From Rikenellaceae bacterium (GTDB taxonomy: Bacteria; Bacteroidota; Bacteroidia; Bacteroidales; Rikenellaceae), in the NCBI GenBank assembly GCA_009783565.1, contig WRDF01000004.1, forward strand, positions 1-64,000: a stretch of 64,000 nt of DNA. The letters run 5' to 3'. Shown in pieces: positions 19,176 through 29,300 of the stretch. A program made the position numbers and the translations under genes. The notes under the pieces were generated by a model, which was not told the origin of the DNA, did no database searches, and saw only the letters and a list, made by a program, of their open reading frames with translations. Positions within the stretch are counted from its first letter, which is position 1; every line of letters begins with the position of its first letter.

Positions 19176-20057
19176 GTGGACGACAGCAACGACATATTGA
19201 AGCGCGTAAGGCGTATCGAAATCAAGACGCGGGGTCTGAGCAACGAGATATTTGCCGGACGGTATCACAGTGCATTTCGGGGGCGCGGAATGGCGTTCGC
19301 CGAAGTGCGCGAATATCGCGTAGGCGACGACGTGCGCGACATCGACTGGAACGTGACGGCGCGCAGCAACGAGGCCTATATAAAGACCTACGAGGAAGAA
19401 CGCGAACTGACGATGATGCTGGTGGTGGACGTGAGCGGTTCGCGCGAGTTCGGGACGACGGAACGGACGAAAAAGGCTATGATGACGGAAATCGCAGCGG
19501 TGCTGGCGTTCTCGGCCGTGGAGAACAACGACAAGGTAGGGTGCATATTTTTCAGCGATAAGGTCGAGAAATTCATCCCGCCTAAAAAAGGGCGGTCGCA
19601 CGTGCTGATGATCATTCGCGAGTTGGTGAGTTTCGAGCCGGCCGATGCGGGGACGTCGCTCAGCGAACCGTTGCGCTATCTCACGAACACGCAAAAAAAA
19701 CGCACTACGTCGTTCATCCTGTCCGATTTTATCGTACAGGGCGGCAGCGCGGCATTCGAGGATGCGTTAAAGATAGCCGCCGGCAAGCACGATCTGGTGG
19801 GGGTTAGGGTCTATGACCGCCGCGAGACGGAGCTGCCCGACGTGGGATTCGTCGAGATGCGTGATGCGGAGACAGGGCGGCTCATGCGGGTCGATACGGC
19901 ATCGCGGCGCGTGCGCGAGCATTATCGCCAAAGTTGGGAACAGCGCACGGGCGATGTGACGCGCACGCTTAACCGCGCGAAAGTGGACAACGTGATGGTT
20001 TCGACCGACGAGGATTATGTCAAGGCGCTGATAAAACTTTTCAAGCGACGGAAATGA
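19176..20057 (+). CDS. DUF58 protein
   Basis: This 293-residue protein belongs to DUF58, the VWA-like partner of MoxR ATPases in Bat operons. Signatures are FAEVREYRVGDDVRDIDWNVTARSNEAYIKTYEEERELTMMLVVDVSGS, where DVSGS is a MIDAS-like metal-binding motif. GTG 19176 is chosen because it lies two bases after the moxR stop and just before the family start (DDSNDILKRVRRIEIKTRGLSNE); the longer frame back to 19062 lies inside moxR. No membrane segment. The stop codon lies inside a 22-bp palindrome. Confidence 0.88.
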   Translation: MDDSNDILKRVRRIEIKTRGLSNEIFAGRYHSAFRGRGMAFAEVREYRVGDDVRDIDWNVTARSNEAYIKTYEEERELTMMLVVDVSGSREFGTTERTKKAMMTEIAAVLAFSAVENNDKVGCIFFSDKVEKFIPPKKGRSHVLMIIRELVSFEPADAGTSLSEPLRYLTNTQKKRTTSFILSDFIVQGGSAAFEDALKIAAGKHDLVGVRVYDRRETELPDVGFVEMRDAETGRLMRVDTASRRVREHYRQSWEQRTGDVTRTLNRAKVDNVMVSTDEDYVKALIKLFKRRK

Positions 20058-20076
20058 CACACGCGCGCGTGTGTCA
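20055..20076. repeat. 22-bp perfect palindrome including the DUF58 stop codon
   Basis: TGACACACGCG/CGCGTGTGTCA, a fully alternating centre that includes the TGA stop. It joins directly to the hairpin element at 20073-20178. Confidence 0.85.
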
Positions 20077-20178
20077 TCCCGAGCGAGCGCGCAAGCGCGA
20101 CGAGGGATCTATCGCTCGTTGTTTTTCTGATTTTAAATTCGCGATAGATTCCTCCACACTTCGTGTGTTCGGAATGAC
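20073..20178. repeat. GTCAT-ended interspersed element
   Basis: Begins GTCATCCCGAGCGAGCG and ends GGAATGAC; the middle has partly inverted segments (ATCTATCGC and GCGATAGAT). Resembles dispersed non-coding palindromic elements seen in many bacterial genomes. Confidence 0.6.
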
Positions 20179-20195
20179 TTAGTTTTTATTAGGTA

Positions 20196-21212
20196 ATGTT
20201 AAAAGTGCGAAGAGTCTTACTTATATTTTCTGCTGCCGCATTGCTGGCTGCGGGCGTGACGGATAGCGCACAGGCTCAGAGCCGCCCGCCGGACATTGCG
20301 GCGCGTTTCGTGCCGGACAGCATCGCCATCGGCGATCACTTCGAGCTGGAAGTGGTGGTCGATAAAGACCTGATGCAGATCGTCGATTTCCCGTCGTTCG
20401 GCGGCGGAATGCTCACCGAATATATCGAAATACTGGAAGAATATGCGGTGGACACGCTCAGCCGCGAGGGACGGCGAATGAGGCTCGCGAAGCGCTGGCG
20501 TCTGACGACGTTCGAAGAGGGAGAGCACCCCGTGGGGCAGTTTCCGGTGCTTTATATCGACAAAAATATCGTAGATACGCTGCTGTCGTCCGAGCCGCTG
20601 GTGTTGCAGGTGGGGACGTTCGACATAGACCTCGAAACGATGACCCTGCGCGATATAAAGCCATTGCGCGGTGCGCCGCTGACGCTCGGTGAAGTGTTGT
20701 GGTATCTGTTAGGACTGTCTTTGATATATCATCTTTTCGGGGTGGTGGTGGTATTGCTGTGGCGGCTTATCCGACGCCGGAAGCGCAGACACGCGCCGAC
20801 TGTCAAAGCGCGGGCCGACGAACCGCCTCACGTGGCGGCTATCCGCGCATTGCAGGTGTTGCATAATCAGAAACTGTGGCAAAACAATAAGCATAAGCAA
20901 TATTACACCCGCCTCACTGATATCCTGCGTGAGTATCTGCACGGACGTTACGGCATCGCTGCGCCGGAGATGACGACCGAAGAGACGCTCTCGGCCATTG
21001 CCGGGTTCGATATTCCGGGTGAAGCATCGGGTCATTTGCGGTGGATTCTAACGACGGCCGACCTCGCGAAATTCGCCAAGTTCACACCCACGCCCGAAGA
21101 AAATGAGACTGCGTACACGAATGCGTATTATTTTGTAGAGAATACCAAACCGACGGAGGTCGAAGCCACGCCGGCAGATCCGGATGAGGAACTGAAAGTC
21201 GAACAGTCATGA
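20196..21212 (+). CDS. Bat-operon membrane protein (BatD-like role uncertain)
   Basis: The 338-residue protein has a signal peptide (VRRVLLIFSAAALLAAGVTDSAQAQ), a periplasmic beta domain (about 30-155; PDSIAIGDHFELEVVVDKDLMQ resembles a BatD-type immunoglobulin-like start), one transmembrane helix (about 168-190, TLGEVLWYLLGLSLIYHLFGVVVVLLW), and a cytoplasmic helical tail (HVAAIRALQVLHNQKLWQNNKHKQYYTRLTDILREYLHGRYG) seen in Bat-operon proteins. Its stop overlaps the ATG of the TPR gene by 4 nt, so they are co-translated. The exact family name is uncertain. Confidence 0.75.
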   Translation: MLKVRRVLLIFSAAALLAAGVTDSAQAQSRPPDIAARFVPDSIAIGDHFELEVVVDKDLMQIVDFPSFGGGMLTEYIEILEEYAVDTLSREGRRMRLAKRWRLTTFEEGEHPVGQFPVLYIDKNIVDTLLSSEPLVLQVGTFDIDLETMTLRDIKPLRGAPLTLGEVLWYLLGLSLIYHLFGVVVVLLWRLIRRRKRRHAPTVKARADEPPHVAAIRALQVLHNQKLWQNNKHKQYYTRLTDILREYLHGRYGIAAPEMTTEETLSAIAGFDIPGEASGHLRWILTTADLAKFAKFTPTPEENETAYTNAYYFVENTKPTEVEATPADPDEELKVEQS

Positions 21213-21901
21213 GAATTTTTTTAGCCATATTTTTTTTCGCAGTGGCGACAATGACGACTGAGGAAGTACATGCTCAGCGGTTTGCCGAGCGATGGGAAAT
21301 TCGTTTTGGGAATCGTGCGTATGAGCAGGGTGATTTTGACCGGAGCGTGATGAATTTCAGTCGCGCACTGGAACGCGAACCGGAATCGTTCGCGGCGGCG
21401 TTCAACCTTGGTAATGCGCTTTATCGCGAGGAGCGTTTCGACGAGGCGGCGCAGATATTCGGACATCTCGCGCACGAATCGGGCGAGACGCCCGAACGCA
21501 TCGCCGAAAGCCATTATAACGCCGGCAACGCCTTGGTGGGGCAGCAGCAATTGCGCGCCGCGCTCGAAGAGTATAAAAACTCGCTGCGTGTCAATCCTAA
21601 CGATATGGATGCCAAGTTCAACCTCGCTTATGTAAAAAAGTTGCTTGAAGAGAACGAGGATGAAGAGCAAGAGCAAGAACAGGAGCAAGAGCAAAACGAG
21701 GATCATGCTGAGGGCGGCGGCGGTGAAGGTGGCGGCGAAGACGAACAGGAGGAGGAGCAACAGGAGCGTCCCGCAGGCATGACGGAGGCGGAGGCGCAAC
21801 AGATGCTCGACGCCATGCAGGCCCAAGAAGACCGCACTCAGCAAAAAGTGGACGAAAACGAACGGCGCGCCACAACGTCACGTTCGAGAAGGAACTGGTA
21901 A
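21209..21901 (+). CDS. TPR protein, BatC-like
   Basis: The 230-residue protein has a short signal peptide (residues 1-22, ...EEVHAQ), then two or three TPR units (FGNRAYEQGDFDRSVMNFSRALEREPES; FNLGNALYREERFDEAAQIFGHL; HYNAGNALVGQQQLRAALEEYKNSLRVNPND). The C-terminal third is low complexity, rich in Glu, Gln and Gly (about 150-190), as in BatC of Bacteroides. It is probably a periplasmic scaffold for the Bat complex. It directly overlaps the gene before it. Confidence 0.82.
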   Translation: MRIFLAIFFFAVATMTTEEVHAQRFAERWEIRFGNRAYEQGDFDRSVMNFSRALEREPESFAAAFNLGNALYREERFDEAAQIFGHLAHESGETPERIAESHYNAGNALVGQQQLRAALEEYKNSLRVNPNDMDAKFNLAYVKKLLEENEDEEQEQEQEQEQNEDHAEGGGGEGGGEDEQEEEQQERPAGMTEAEAQQMLDAMQAQEDRTQQKVDENERRATTSRSRRNW

Positions 21902-21960
21902 GTCGCGGTATGGCTGCGGTATGCCACATGCATATTCTGACTTATCGGACGACATAATAT

Positions 21961-22000
21961 GTGTAAACAAACCCCCTAATGTGTAAACAAACCCCCTAAT
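21961..22000 (+). repeat. Exact 20-bp tandem duplication
   Basis: GTGTAAACAAACCCCCTAAT occurs twice in tandem, ending 11 nt before the propeller lipoprotein gene. There are only two units, so this is not a CRISPR array. Confidence 0.95.
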
Positions 22001-22011
22001 TCGTAATTGAT

Positions 22012-23100
22012 ATGAAAAAACTGATTTTACTTTGTTGTCTGCCGATACTGTTTGCCGGCTGCTCGAAAAAAGCGAAAATCGACGAAAAATACGGCTTTGC
22101 GCAAAGCTATGCCCTGACCTCAAAAATACATAGCACGGATATTTATACTTCCGATCCTTTCATGTTCCTGACAGATTCGTCAGCTGTACTGGCAAGTTTC
22201 AGGATACCAAAGGATTTTATCCGGGTCCATTCAATTGCAGAAGGTTTTCGGGAGGTCGGGACGTATGGTTCGACGGGCGGAGGACCGTTGGATTTTATGC
22301 AACCTATATTTACCTTCGCAGAAGGGGATGAAATATATGTTCAGGATGCAGGACGAAATGCACTGGCCCGATTGAAACTCTCGAACTCCGGAAATGAGGT
22401 CGAGGTAAGGGAGACATGGAGAAGAACATTCGTATATCCGGATAGCGAGCGATCTCTCGAAGATAATCGGCTTAGGTTAGAACCCAGATCTTCTGTTCGG
22501 CTGGGGACGGATCATTTTGCAGGCATATCTTTTAACGGAAATCACGGGTTTTTCTCATTGTGGGATAACGATTTGAATTTTATCCGATACTTCGGAGATG
22601 CGCCTATTCCCGAAGAAATTCACTATGGGAGCAGCATGAGTTATTTGGGCGGCTATCTCCATTCACATGATAATAGGCTTGTTTTCGCGGCATCTAACCT
22701 TCCATACTTGTCTCTCTATGAGATTAATGACTGCGAACCGGTGCAGAAATGGGCGAATTATTATAATAAGCCGGTATACAAAGTACAGAACGAGGGGATT
22801 TTGTTCAGTAAAGACGAAACGTTCGGTTTGACACGCGGATTATCGCTTGGCAGGAATTATATTTATCTTGTCTTTCTGGATATCCTCATGAGTGAAGAAG
22901 ATATCAGAACAGCCGAATTGTCGAAAGGGAACATAGTTTTCGTTTTTGACTACGAAGGTAACCGCATAGCGCTACTTAACTTGGATAGGCGCGTGAACCA
23001 GATTGCCGTATCTTCCGACGAGCGTACGTTATACGGAGTCACGGATACACCCGACGGTTACAGATTCGTCGAATTCGAACTGCCGGAGTTCGGGGGATAA
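22012..23100 (+). CDS. 6-bladed beta-propeller lipoprotein
   Basis: This 362-residue protein starts MKKLILLCCLPILFAGCSKK, a lipoprotein signal with lipidated Cys17. The body has repeated beta-blade signatures (HSIAEGFREVGTYGSTGGGPLDFMQPIFTFAEGDEIYVQDAGRNALARL; GNIVFVFDYEGNRIALLNLDRRVNQIAVSSDERTLYGV) typical of the Bacteroidota 6-bladed propeller family of unknown function. The DNA is visibly richer in A/T than the Bat genes on both sides, and the gene separates the TPR gene from the VWA gene, so it looks like an insertion. Confidence 0.8.
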   Translation: MKKLILLCCLPILFAGCSKKAKIDEKYGFAQSYALTSKIHSTDIYTSDPFMFLTDSSAVLASFRIPKDFIRVHSIAEGFREVGTYGSTGGGPLDFMQPIFTFAEGDEIYVQDAGRNALARLKLSNSGNEVEVRETWRRTFVYPDSERSLEDNRLRLEPRSSVRLGTDHFAGISFNGNHGFFSLWDNDLNFIRYFGDAPIPEEIHYGSSMSYLGGYLHSHDNRLVFAASNLPYLSLYEINDCEPVQKWANYYNKPVYKVQNEGILFSKDETFGLTRGLSLGRNYIYLVFLDILMSEEDIRTAELSKGNIVFVFDYEGNRIALLNLDRRVNQIAVSSDERTLYGVTDTPDGYRFVEFELPEFGG

Positions 23101-23166
23101 CCTTCCTCGAAAACACTTAGTTCATATATCTTCCGAACGAGTTTGTTATCTTTTTTGTGTCTGAGC

Positions 23167-24168
23167 ATGGATATATTGAACATAACGAGATTTGCAGATC
23201 CGGCGGCACTGTGGCTATTGGCCATCGTGCCGCTGATGGTCGCATATTACGTATACCGTCTGCGGCGTGGCGGAGCGGCGATCCGCATTTCGACCACTGC
23301 GGGGATCGACCGCCGGCGCACGGTACGCTACTGGCTGCAACACGTGCCGTTCATGCTGCGGTGCTTTGCCGTGGCGTTTATGGTAGTAGCCATCGCACGT
23401 CCGCAGGCGATAGAGTTCGAGAGCACGAGCACGACGGAGGGAATCGATATCGTACTGGCGATTGACATTTCGGGCAGTATGTTGGCTCGCGACTTCACGC
23501 CCAACCGCATGGAGGCCGCCAAACAGACGGCGGCGCAGTTCATCGTCGACCGGCCGAACGACCGCTTCGGGGTCGTCGCTTTTGCGGGTGAAAGTTATAC
23601 TATAAGTCCTCTGACTACGGACAGACGTACTCTGCAACGATTAATTACACAGATTCGCATCGGAGTGATCGATGACGGTACGGCAATCGGCAACGGCCTC
23701 GCTACGGCCATAAATCGGCTGCGCGACAGCGAAGCTGCAAGTCGGGTCATCATCCTGCTCTCGGACGGGGAGAACAACGCCGGACAAATCGCACCGCTCA
23801 CCGCTGCCGAAATCGCCCGCTCTTACGGCATACGCATCTACACGGTCGGGATCGGCACGCATGGCGTGGCCCCGATGCCGTATATCGACCGTTGGGGACG
23901 CATGGCATTCATGGACATGCCGGTAGAGATCGACGAAGAGATGCTTAGCGAAATCGCGGCGATGACCGGCGGCAAATATTTCCGCGCCATAGATAATACA
24001 TCGCTTAGCGAAATCTACGAAAGCATAAATGCCCTCGAACGGACCATTATCGAGACTAACGAATTTACCCGCTATCACGAACTGTTCGCTCGATTCGCAC
24101 TCGCTGCGCTGACACTGCTCGTACTCGGATTTCTGCTTCGCAGCCTGATTCTCAGGCGATTGACTTAA
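23167..24168 (+). CDS. VWA membrane protein, BatA/BatB-like
   Basis: The 333-residue protein has N-terminal membrane segments (about 12-30 and 60-80), a von Willebrand A domain with the MIDAS motif DISGSML (about 102-108), a conserved SDGENNAG segment, and a C-terminal membrane helix (FALAALTLLVLGFLLRSLIL). This is the BatA/BatB layout of the Bacteroides aerotolerance operon. Only one VWA copy is present here, whereas many relatives carry two. ATG 23167 gives the family start (MDILNITRFADPAALWLLAIVPL). Confidence 0.87.
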   Translation: MDILNITRFADPAALWLLAIVPLMVAYYVYRLRRGGAAIRISTTAGIDRRRTVRYWLQHVPFMLRCFAVAFMVVAIARPQAIEFESTSTTEGIDIVLAIDISGSMLARDFTPNRMEAAKQTAAQFIVDRPNDRFGVVAFAGESYTISPLTTDRRTLQRLITQIRIGVIDDGTAIGNGLATAINRLRDSEAASRVIILLSDGENNAGQIAPLTAAEIARSYGIRIYTVGIGTHGVAPMPYIDRWGRMAFMDMPVEIDEEMLSEIAAMTGGKYFRAIDNTSLSEIYESINALERTIIETNEFTRYHELFARFALAALTLLVLGFLLRSLILRRLT

Positions 24169-24177
24169 TATACAAAC

Positions 24178-25089
24178 ATGAAAATTTTCGTTCTCGGTGC
24201 GGATGGTCAGCTCGGAATGTCGCTACGCAAGATAAGCGGCGAATATCCTGAGTACGATTTCGTGTATACCAACAAGCAGCAGGTCGATATTACGGATGCA
24301 AAGGCTGTGCGACATGCGGTTGCCACATGCGAGGCGGACGCTATCGTGAACTGTGCGGCTTATACGTCGGTGGACAGGGCAGAGAGTGAGCCGCAGGTGG
24401 TGTGGGAGGTGAATGCGGAGGGTGCGCGGAACGTGGCGGAGGCGGCGCGGGAGGCGGCGATTCCTTTGGCGCACATATCGACGGATTACGTCTTTGGCGG
24501 AGAGTTGTGCGGAGAGTTATGCGGGGAGTTACGCAGACCGTTGACAGAAGACGATCTACCGAACCCCGCGACGGTCTATGGGCGAACGAAACTCGCCGGC
24601 GAGCAAGCGGTGCGCGAAGTCGGCGGTGCGGCGGCGGTGATACGTACATCTTGGCTGTATTCGGAATTCGGCGAGAATTTTGTACGCACGATGCTGCGGC
24701 GCGGCGCGGGCGGCGAGCGGCTGCGGGTGGTGGATGACCAATGGGGCAGTCCTACATGGGCTACCGATCTGGCGCGGGCGATAGTGCGGTTGCTGGAACG
24801 CGGGGTGTGCGGCTATGAGGTCTATAATTTCTGTGGCGCGGGAGTGACGACATGGTATGATTTTGCGAGAGAAATTTTCCATCGGGCCGGGATGACCGTT
24901 TGTGTAGAACCGATTTCGACTGCCGACTATCTTTGTCCCGCCCGCCGTCCGGCCTATTCGGCACTGGACACGACCAAGATACGCCATCCAGGCATTGCTG
25001 TGCCTGCATGGCAGGAATCGCTGGGGCGGTGCTTGGAAGAGTTGCACACGCGTGTGTTTTCCAGCCTGCCGGAAAGACGTCCGGAATGA
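24178..25089 (+). CDS. rfbD: dTDP-4-dehydrorhamnose reductase
   Basis: RfbD makes dTDP-L-rhamnose, the last step of the pathway feeding surface polysaccharide. The 303-residue SDR protein starts MKIFVLGADGQLGMSL (Rossmann) and has VNCAAYTSVDRAE, HISTDYVF and the active-site YGRTK; the C-terminal part keeps WQESLGRCLEEL. Two oddities: an in-frame triple repeat of 12 bp (24499-24534) inserts GELCGELCGEL between YVFG and PLTEDD, and the last residues (HTRVFSSLPERRPE) are encoded by the gene-end repeat, whose CGGAATGAC end also supplies the TGA stop. No rfbABC are adjacent. Confidence 0.92.
   Translation: MKIFVLGADGQLGMSLRKISGEYPEYDFVYTNKQQVDITDAKAVRHAVATCEADAIVNCAAYTSVDRAESEPQVVWEVNAEGARNVAEAAREAAIPLAHISTDYVFGGELCGELCGELRRPLTEDDLPNPATVYGRTKLAGEQAVREVGGAAAVIRTSWLYSEFGENFVRTMLRRGAGGERLRVVDDQWGSPTWATDLARAIVRLLERGVCGYEVYNFCGAGVTTWYDFAREIFHRAGMTVCVEPISTADYLCPARRPAYSALDTTKIRHPGIAVPAWQESLGRCLEELHTRVFSSLPERRPE
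24499..24534 (+). repeat. In-frame 12-bp triple tandem repeat in rfbD
   Basis: Units GGAGAGTTGTGC, GGAGAGTTATGC and GGGGAGTTACGC encode G-E-L-C/R repeated three times inside a loop of RfbD. Confidence 0.85.
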
Positions 25090-25090
25090 C
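25045..25090 (+). repeat. Gene-end repeat forming the rfbD C-terminus
   Basis: CACACGCGTGTG, then TTTTCCAGCCTGCCGGA, continuing to a second CCGGAATGAC end. It is translated as the RfbD tail. Confidence 0.9.
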
Positions 25091-25095
25091 AATAA

Positions 25096-26280
25096 TTAAG
25101 TGCGCGTCAGCATTACAAGTCCTGCAACGGCAAAAACGAGCGACCGTTCGTCAGGATTGAATATCGGCGAATGGAGCTTGCCGACAGCGCGCGATGCTCC
25201 GAAACCGCTTACCCCGAATCGGTAAAATAACGCGGGATAACGTCGCGTATAGTAGCCGAAGTCTTCACCCGTCATACGCCGACCGAGTTCGACTACCGCC
25301 GCAGGACCGAATGCATCGGAGAATACTCTCCGCGCCGCACCTGCAAGAACGGCGGAATTGACTACGGAAGGGAATCCGTCGCGAATATCAGGCGTGATCT
25401 CCACTCCGTAATCGCGTGATAATGAAAGGCATAGCTCAGCTATACGCCGCTTAATCTCTGCACGCAACCGCTCGTCGAACGTCCGTAACGTCCCTTCCAA
25501 AAACACATTATCCGGTACGATGTTAGTAGCCCCGTCGGCAATGACGCGACCGATAGAGAGCACGCTTTCCGGCCCGCCGTCCGTGCGCGAAGTGTTGCCC
25601 ACGCGTAGAAGTTCGAGCACGAGTGCGGCGGCAGCCTCCACCGAATCGCGCAGATTGTGGCGCATCGCGCCATGCCCGCCCACTCCGTGCACCGTGAAGC
25701 GCAGCTCGTCGGTCGAAGCCATATATTCGCCCGCTCGGATGCCCAGTACGCCGGTCGGCAACTCCGGCTCGACGTGCTGACCGAAAAACGCGCGCACGAT
25801 GTAGCCCTCGAACGGATTCTCGGCCAGCACCATCGTTGCGCCACCGGGCGATAGTTCCTCGCCGGGTTGAAAAAGCCCGAAAACCGTGCCGTCGATCTGC
25901 GCACGCTGCCTATTGAGCAGGATCATCGCACCCATCAACGCAGCCACATGCATGTCATGTCCGCAGGCGTGCATAACTCCCTCGCGCTCGGAGGCAAACG
26001 GTAGTCCCGTCGCCTCGCATACAGGCAATGCATCCATATCCGCGCGCAATACAACGGCCGAAGCCGGGTCGCCGCGCTCACCGACTATACGCGCCAGAAC
26101 GCCCGTCCCCGCCACCGGTCGGCACTCTACACCCTCGCTGCGAAGCACGTCAGCGATGAATCGCGCCGTCTCGTACTCATGGAACGACAGTTCGGGATTG
26201 CGGTGCAGATGCCGCCGGAATCCGACGACCATTTCATACAGCGCCTGCGCCTCGTCTATAATTGTTATGGGAGATTCCAT
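25096..26280 (-). CDS. M20-family amidohydrolase
   Basis: The 394-residue metallo-enzyme belongs to the M20D/HipO-type amidohydrolases, which cleave acyl-amino acids or similar amides. It has FRRHLHRNPELSFHEYET, the metal ligands ACGHDMHVA (Cys and His), FQPGEEL with the catalytic Glu, GQHVEPELPTG, and GGEDFGYY-like MTGEDFGYYTRRYPALFYRFG. The lid domain lies in about 190-300. There is no signal peptide, so it is likely cytoplasmic. The transcript seems to begin with the conserved 5' element (26343-26299) whose short ORF overlaps this start. The substrate is unknown. Confidence 0.9.
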   Translation of the reverse strand: MESPITIIDEAQALYEMVVGFRRHLHRNPELSFHEYETARFIADVLRSEGVECRPVAGTGVLARIVGERGDPASAVVLRADMDALPVCEATGLPFASEREGVMHACGHDMHVAALMGAMILLNRQRAQIDGTVFGLFQPGEELSPGGATMVLAENPFEGYIVRAFFGQHVEPELPTGVLGIRAGEYMASTDELRFTVHGVGGHGAMRHNLRDSVEAAAALVLELLRVGNTSRTDGGPESVLSIGRVIADGATNIVPDNVFLEGTLRTFDERLRAEIKRRIAELCLSLSRDYGVEITPDIRDGFPSVVNSAVLAGAARRVFSDAFGPAAVVELGRRMTGEDFGYYTRRYPALFYRFGVSGFGASRAVGKLHSPIFNPDERSLVFAVAGLVMLTRT

Positions 26281-26296
26281 CTATAAAAGATACGAA

Positions 26297-26343
26297 AAGT
26301 GCCTTGCGGCACTCGCATGAATTACTTTATTTATACAAATATA
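26297..26343 (-). promoter_or_regulatory. Conserved leader element, copy of the M20 gene
   Basis: Minus strand: -7 box TATATTTG (26343-26336), 17 nt, then ATGCGAGTGCCGCAAGGCAC, with the stem GTGCC/GGCAC closing a GCAA loop (26312-26299). The ATG at 26318 opens MRVPQGTFRIFYRWNLP, stopping inside the M20 gene in another frame. Confidence 0.7.
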
Positions 26344-26349
26344 CTAAAA

Positions 26350-29300
26350 TTATTCAACGCCCGCGTTCGGAGCAAAAAACTCCATCTCGGCGATTGACCA
26401 GCGTGATTGATAGCCCTCCAACACACGCAGGCGCACATGAGAGACAGAGACGGCCGTATGCGGGAAGTCGATACGCCACCCCGTACGGCGGCCCTCGCTT
26501 GTGGAGTAGACCGAGGGCGGAATTTCGACCTCGAACGGAGCGACAGCGACGCCTCCCGGACGGTTTACCACCTCGATGCGCACCCGCCGCAACGTCCCGT
26601 GTTCGGTGTCGGAGTCGCGCGGACAGTAGACGACACCCGCAAGATCGGTGTCGCTGGCGAAGGAAAACTCGTAAGCCCAGATCGTTCCTGCATCCACGCT
26701 GTGATAAGTGCTGCGGTCGCCGTCCACCGTCTCGAATGCATCGAAGCGGTTCATTGCAAGATCGTAATAAATTGCGCCTGATGCCGTTACCGGAATGCCC
26801 GGCAGCGACGACGCAAGTTGGCGAACTGTGACGGCAACCGACAATTCGGGCTTTGCGGCAATATGGAATGTAAGCGTGGTCGTGCGTTGGTCGCCGCTGT
26901 TGGATGCGGCGGTAAACGGGAAAGTCGCCGTGCCGTCGCCATGCACCGGAATACCCGTCGTCAACCATTCGGGCAGAGCGCTCACCCCGATGTCACTCGG
27001 CGACATATTGGTTTTCAGGACGACTTCGAAAGGCGCTGCCGCCGCGTCGAGAGTGATTTCACCCGAAACGGGATAAGCCGGAAAGAGCGTCGGCACTGCG
27101 TCGGGGCGTGCGGGTTGGTTTACCGTGAGGGTAAGCGACCGACCACCGCCTGCAAAGACGATCGCATGGCTGCGCGCCGCACCGTCGTTCGCCGTTGCGC
27201 GAAAGCGGAAACGCACAGCCCCGCTTTTCTCTTCGAGAGCGAGCCATGACGGCAGACCGGCGACACTCACCTCCGATGCCGCGAGGTTTGTCGTAACCTC
27301 AACCTCGAACGCTTCTGAGTCCGGCGATTGCAGATTCACAACCCCGCCCGCCGGCGCGGCGAATTCCAGCGTCGCCGTATTGGCCGCCTGAACTACTGTC
27401 AGCGTCCGCTCCAAGCCGCCGGTGGTAGCGCGCAACGCGATCACAGCAGAACGTTGCTCCGCATCGGGATTGGCCGCAAAAACGAATGTCAGCCGACCGG
27501 GTGCGGCACGCGTTTCATCGTGCGCGAGCCACAAGACGCTGCTATCGACGCTGTACGGCACGGTCGCCGTCACGTCGAGCGTAACCTCACCGCTCGCCGC
27601 GCCCACCGCCACAGGCGACGGCGTATCGATTGCGAGCGTCGGCGATGCCGCGACGTTTTTCGTATAATCGTATGCGAGGTGTATCTCCGATGCGCCGAAC
27701 GCACTGCCGCCGCCGTGGACCGAACGTACGCGCAGCATGAACTGCCGCGCATTGCGAACCGTCGGGAATGTGACCCTGAACCCGCGCGACATCACAGCCG
27801 CGTCGGAATAGAACGACGCAGGAACATGTCCCGACGCTACGCTGTACCACGTGCCGTGCGCGTTTGTGCAGGCCAGCAACTCGAACTGTGCGATACGCAG
27901 GTCGGCGCGTCCGACAACGGGATGATAGGTAAGTGTATTAAATTCGTTGGCGGCAGGTCGGCGCAATCCGAATGTCCATCCTGCCGATACGTTGCCAAGC
28001 ACGTGAGTGTCCGTGTCGCAGTCGAACAGCAGAGCATAACTTCCATTCCCGCCGGCGAGCGAACTATACTCCACGAGCGGAAGTGCATCAAGGGCAGCAT
28101 CCTGACGCACGGAGACTTCGAGCGTCTTGCCGCTGCTCGTACCGCTGCCCGCCGTGAATATCAGATTGCGCATTCTTGTCAGCGGGTGGACATTAGCCGC
28201 CACTTCGAACCGGTAGGTCAGCATGTCGTGCGTGCGCTCCGCATCGCCCGCCTGCACGAGCCACCCGCCTACGCCGCCAAGCGCAATGGCGTCGGGCGAC
28301 AGACCCGTTACGATTCCGATGGAGACGATCTGCGAACTGTGCGAAAGAGCATGACTGTCGCCCGAAAACAGTTCGAAGACATCGGGCGGCGGTAATTCGT
28401 AACCACTCTGCGTAACCTTAACCTCGCGTACTATGGCAGGTAAGGCAGCCGGATCGTCGGAAATGAACCGCACCCGTGCCGAACGCGCCGTCGCAGCCAT
28501 ATTATCGTTCACGACGAACCGCTCATCACGCGTCGCCGCACCGGTCGTCGTCTCATCCTCATGCGCCGAGTGCCACATCCATTCCGCGTGGCCGCCCTCA
28601 TGGAAAATCTCCGTGCGGTAGGCGACATTGGCCGTTACGCCGAGCGCAAGGTCTCGCACGTTCCATACCACTGTGATCTCCGCCGGCCCCGCAACATCGA
28701 GTGCAGGCGCGCTGCCCTGCTGTTCCACTACGAGAGAGCGCCGCAAATGCGCCACACCGACCGCCGTTACCTCGACTTCGGCCGAACGCATCGTCGCACC
28801 TACGTTCGCCGCTGCCCGCAACCGCAAAATACCGTCAGGCAACATCGGCTCGGCTACTTCTTCCAGCCAATCGCATCCTTCGGGAATCGTGGCTATCCAC
28901 CCCACATTTGCCGTTATCGCAATGTCGAGCGTCTCTCCGGCGGCGGCGGCAAAGACGGGCGAAGTGAAATTGATAGTATGTACGGTCGGTGCGGTCTGCA
29001 CGACACGCAACGTTCGTTCCACACCTGCTCCGCTGAGCCGAACCGTTGCCGTGCGCGATGCCGTACCGAGATTTTCGCCGATCGTGAGTGTCAGCTTCTG
29101 AACCACTTCAACCCCTGTGGCCGTAACGGGCGGTTCGCGCCACGCTTCGGCCGAAACCCATGTCGCGCCATCCGCTACGCTCACCGTCCAATTGCCGATA
29201 TTGGTGCGGATATCGATATACTCCGTAGCGGCTGCCGCCTGCACATGGAACTCACCGGCAGGCGTCACCCGCGCGTCTGCAATCACGAGCGCCGGCTGAA

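Noticed and set aside
21961-22000. CRISPR array
   Set aside because: Only two directly joined 20-bp units, no spacers and no cas genes.
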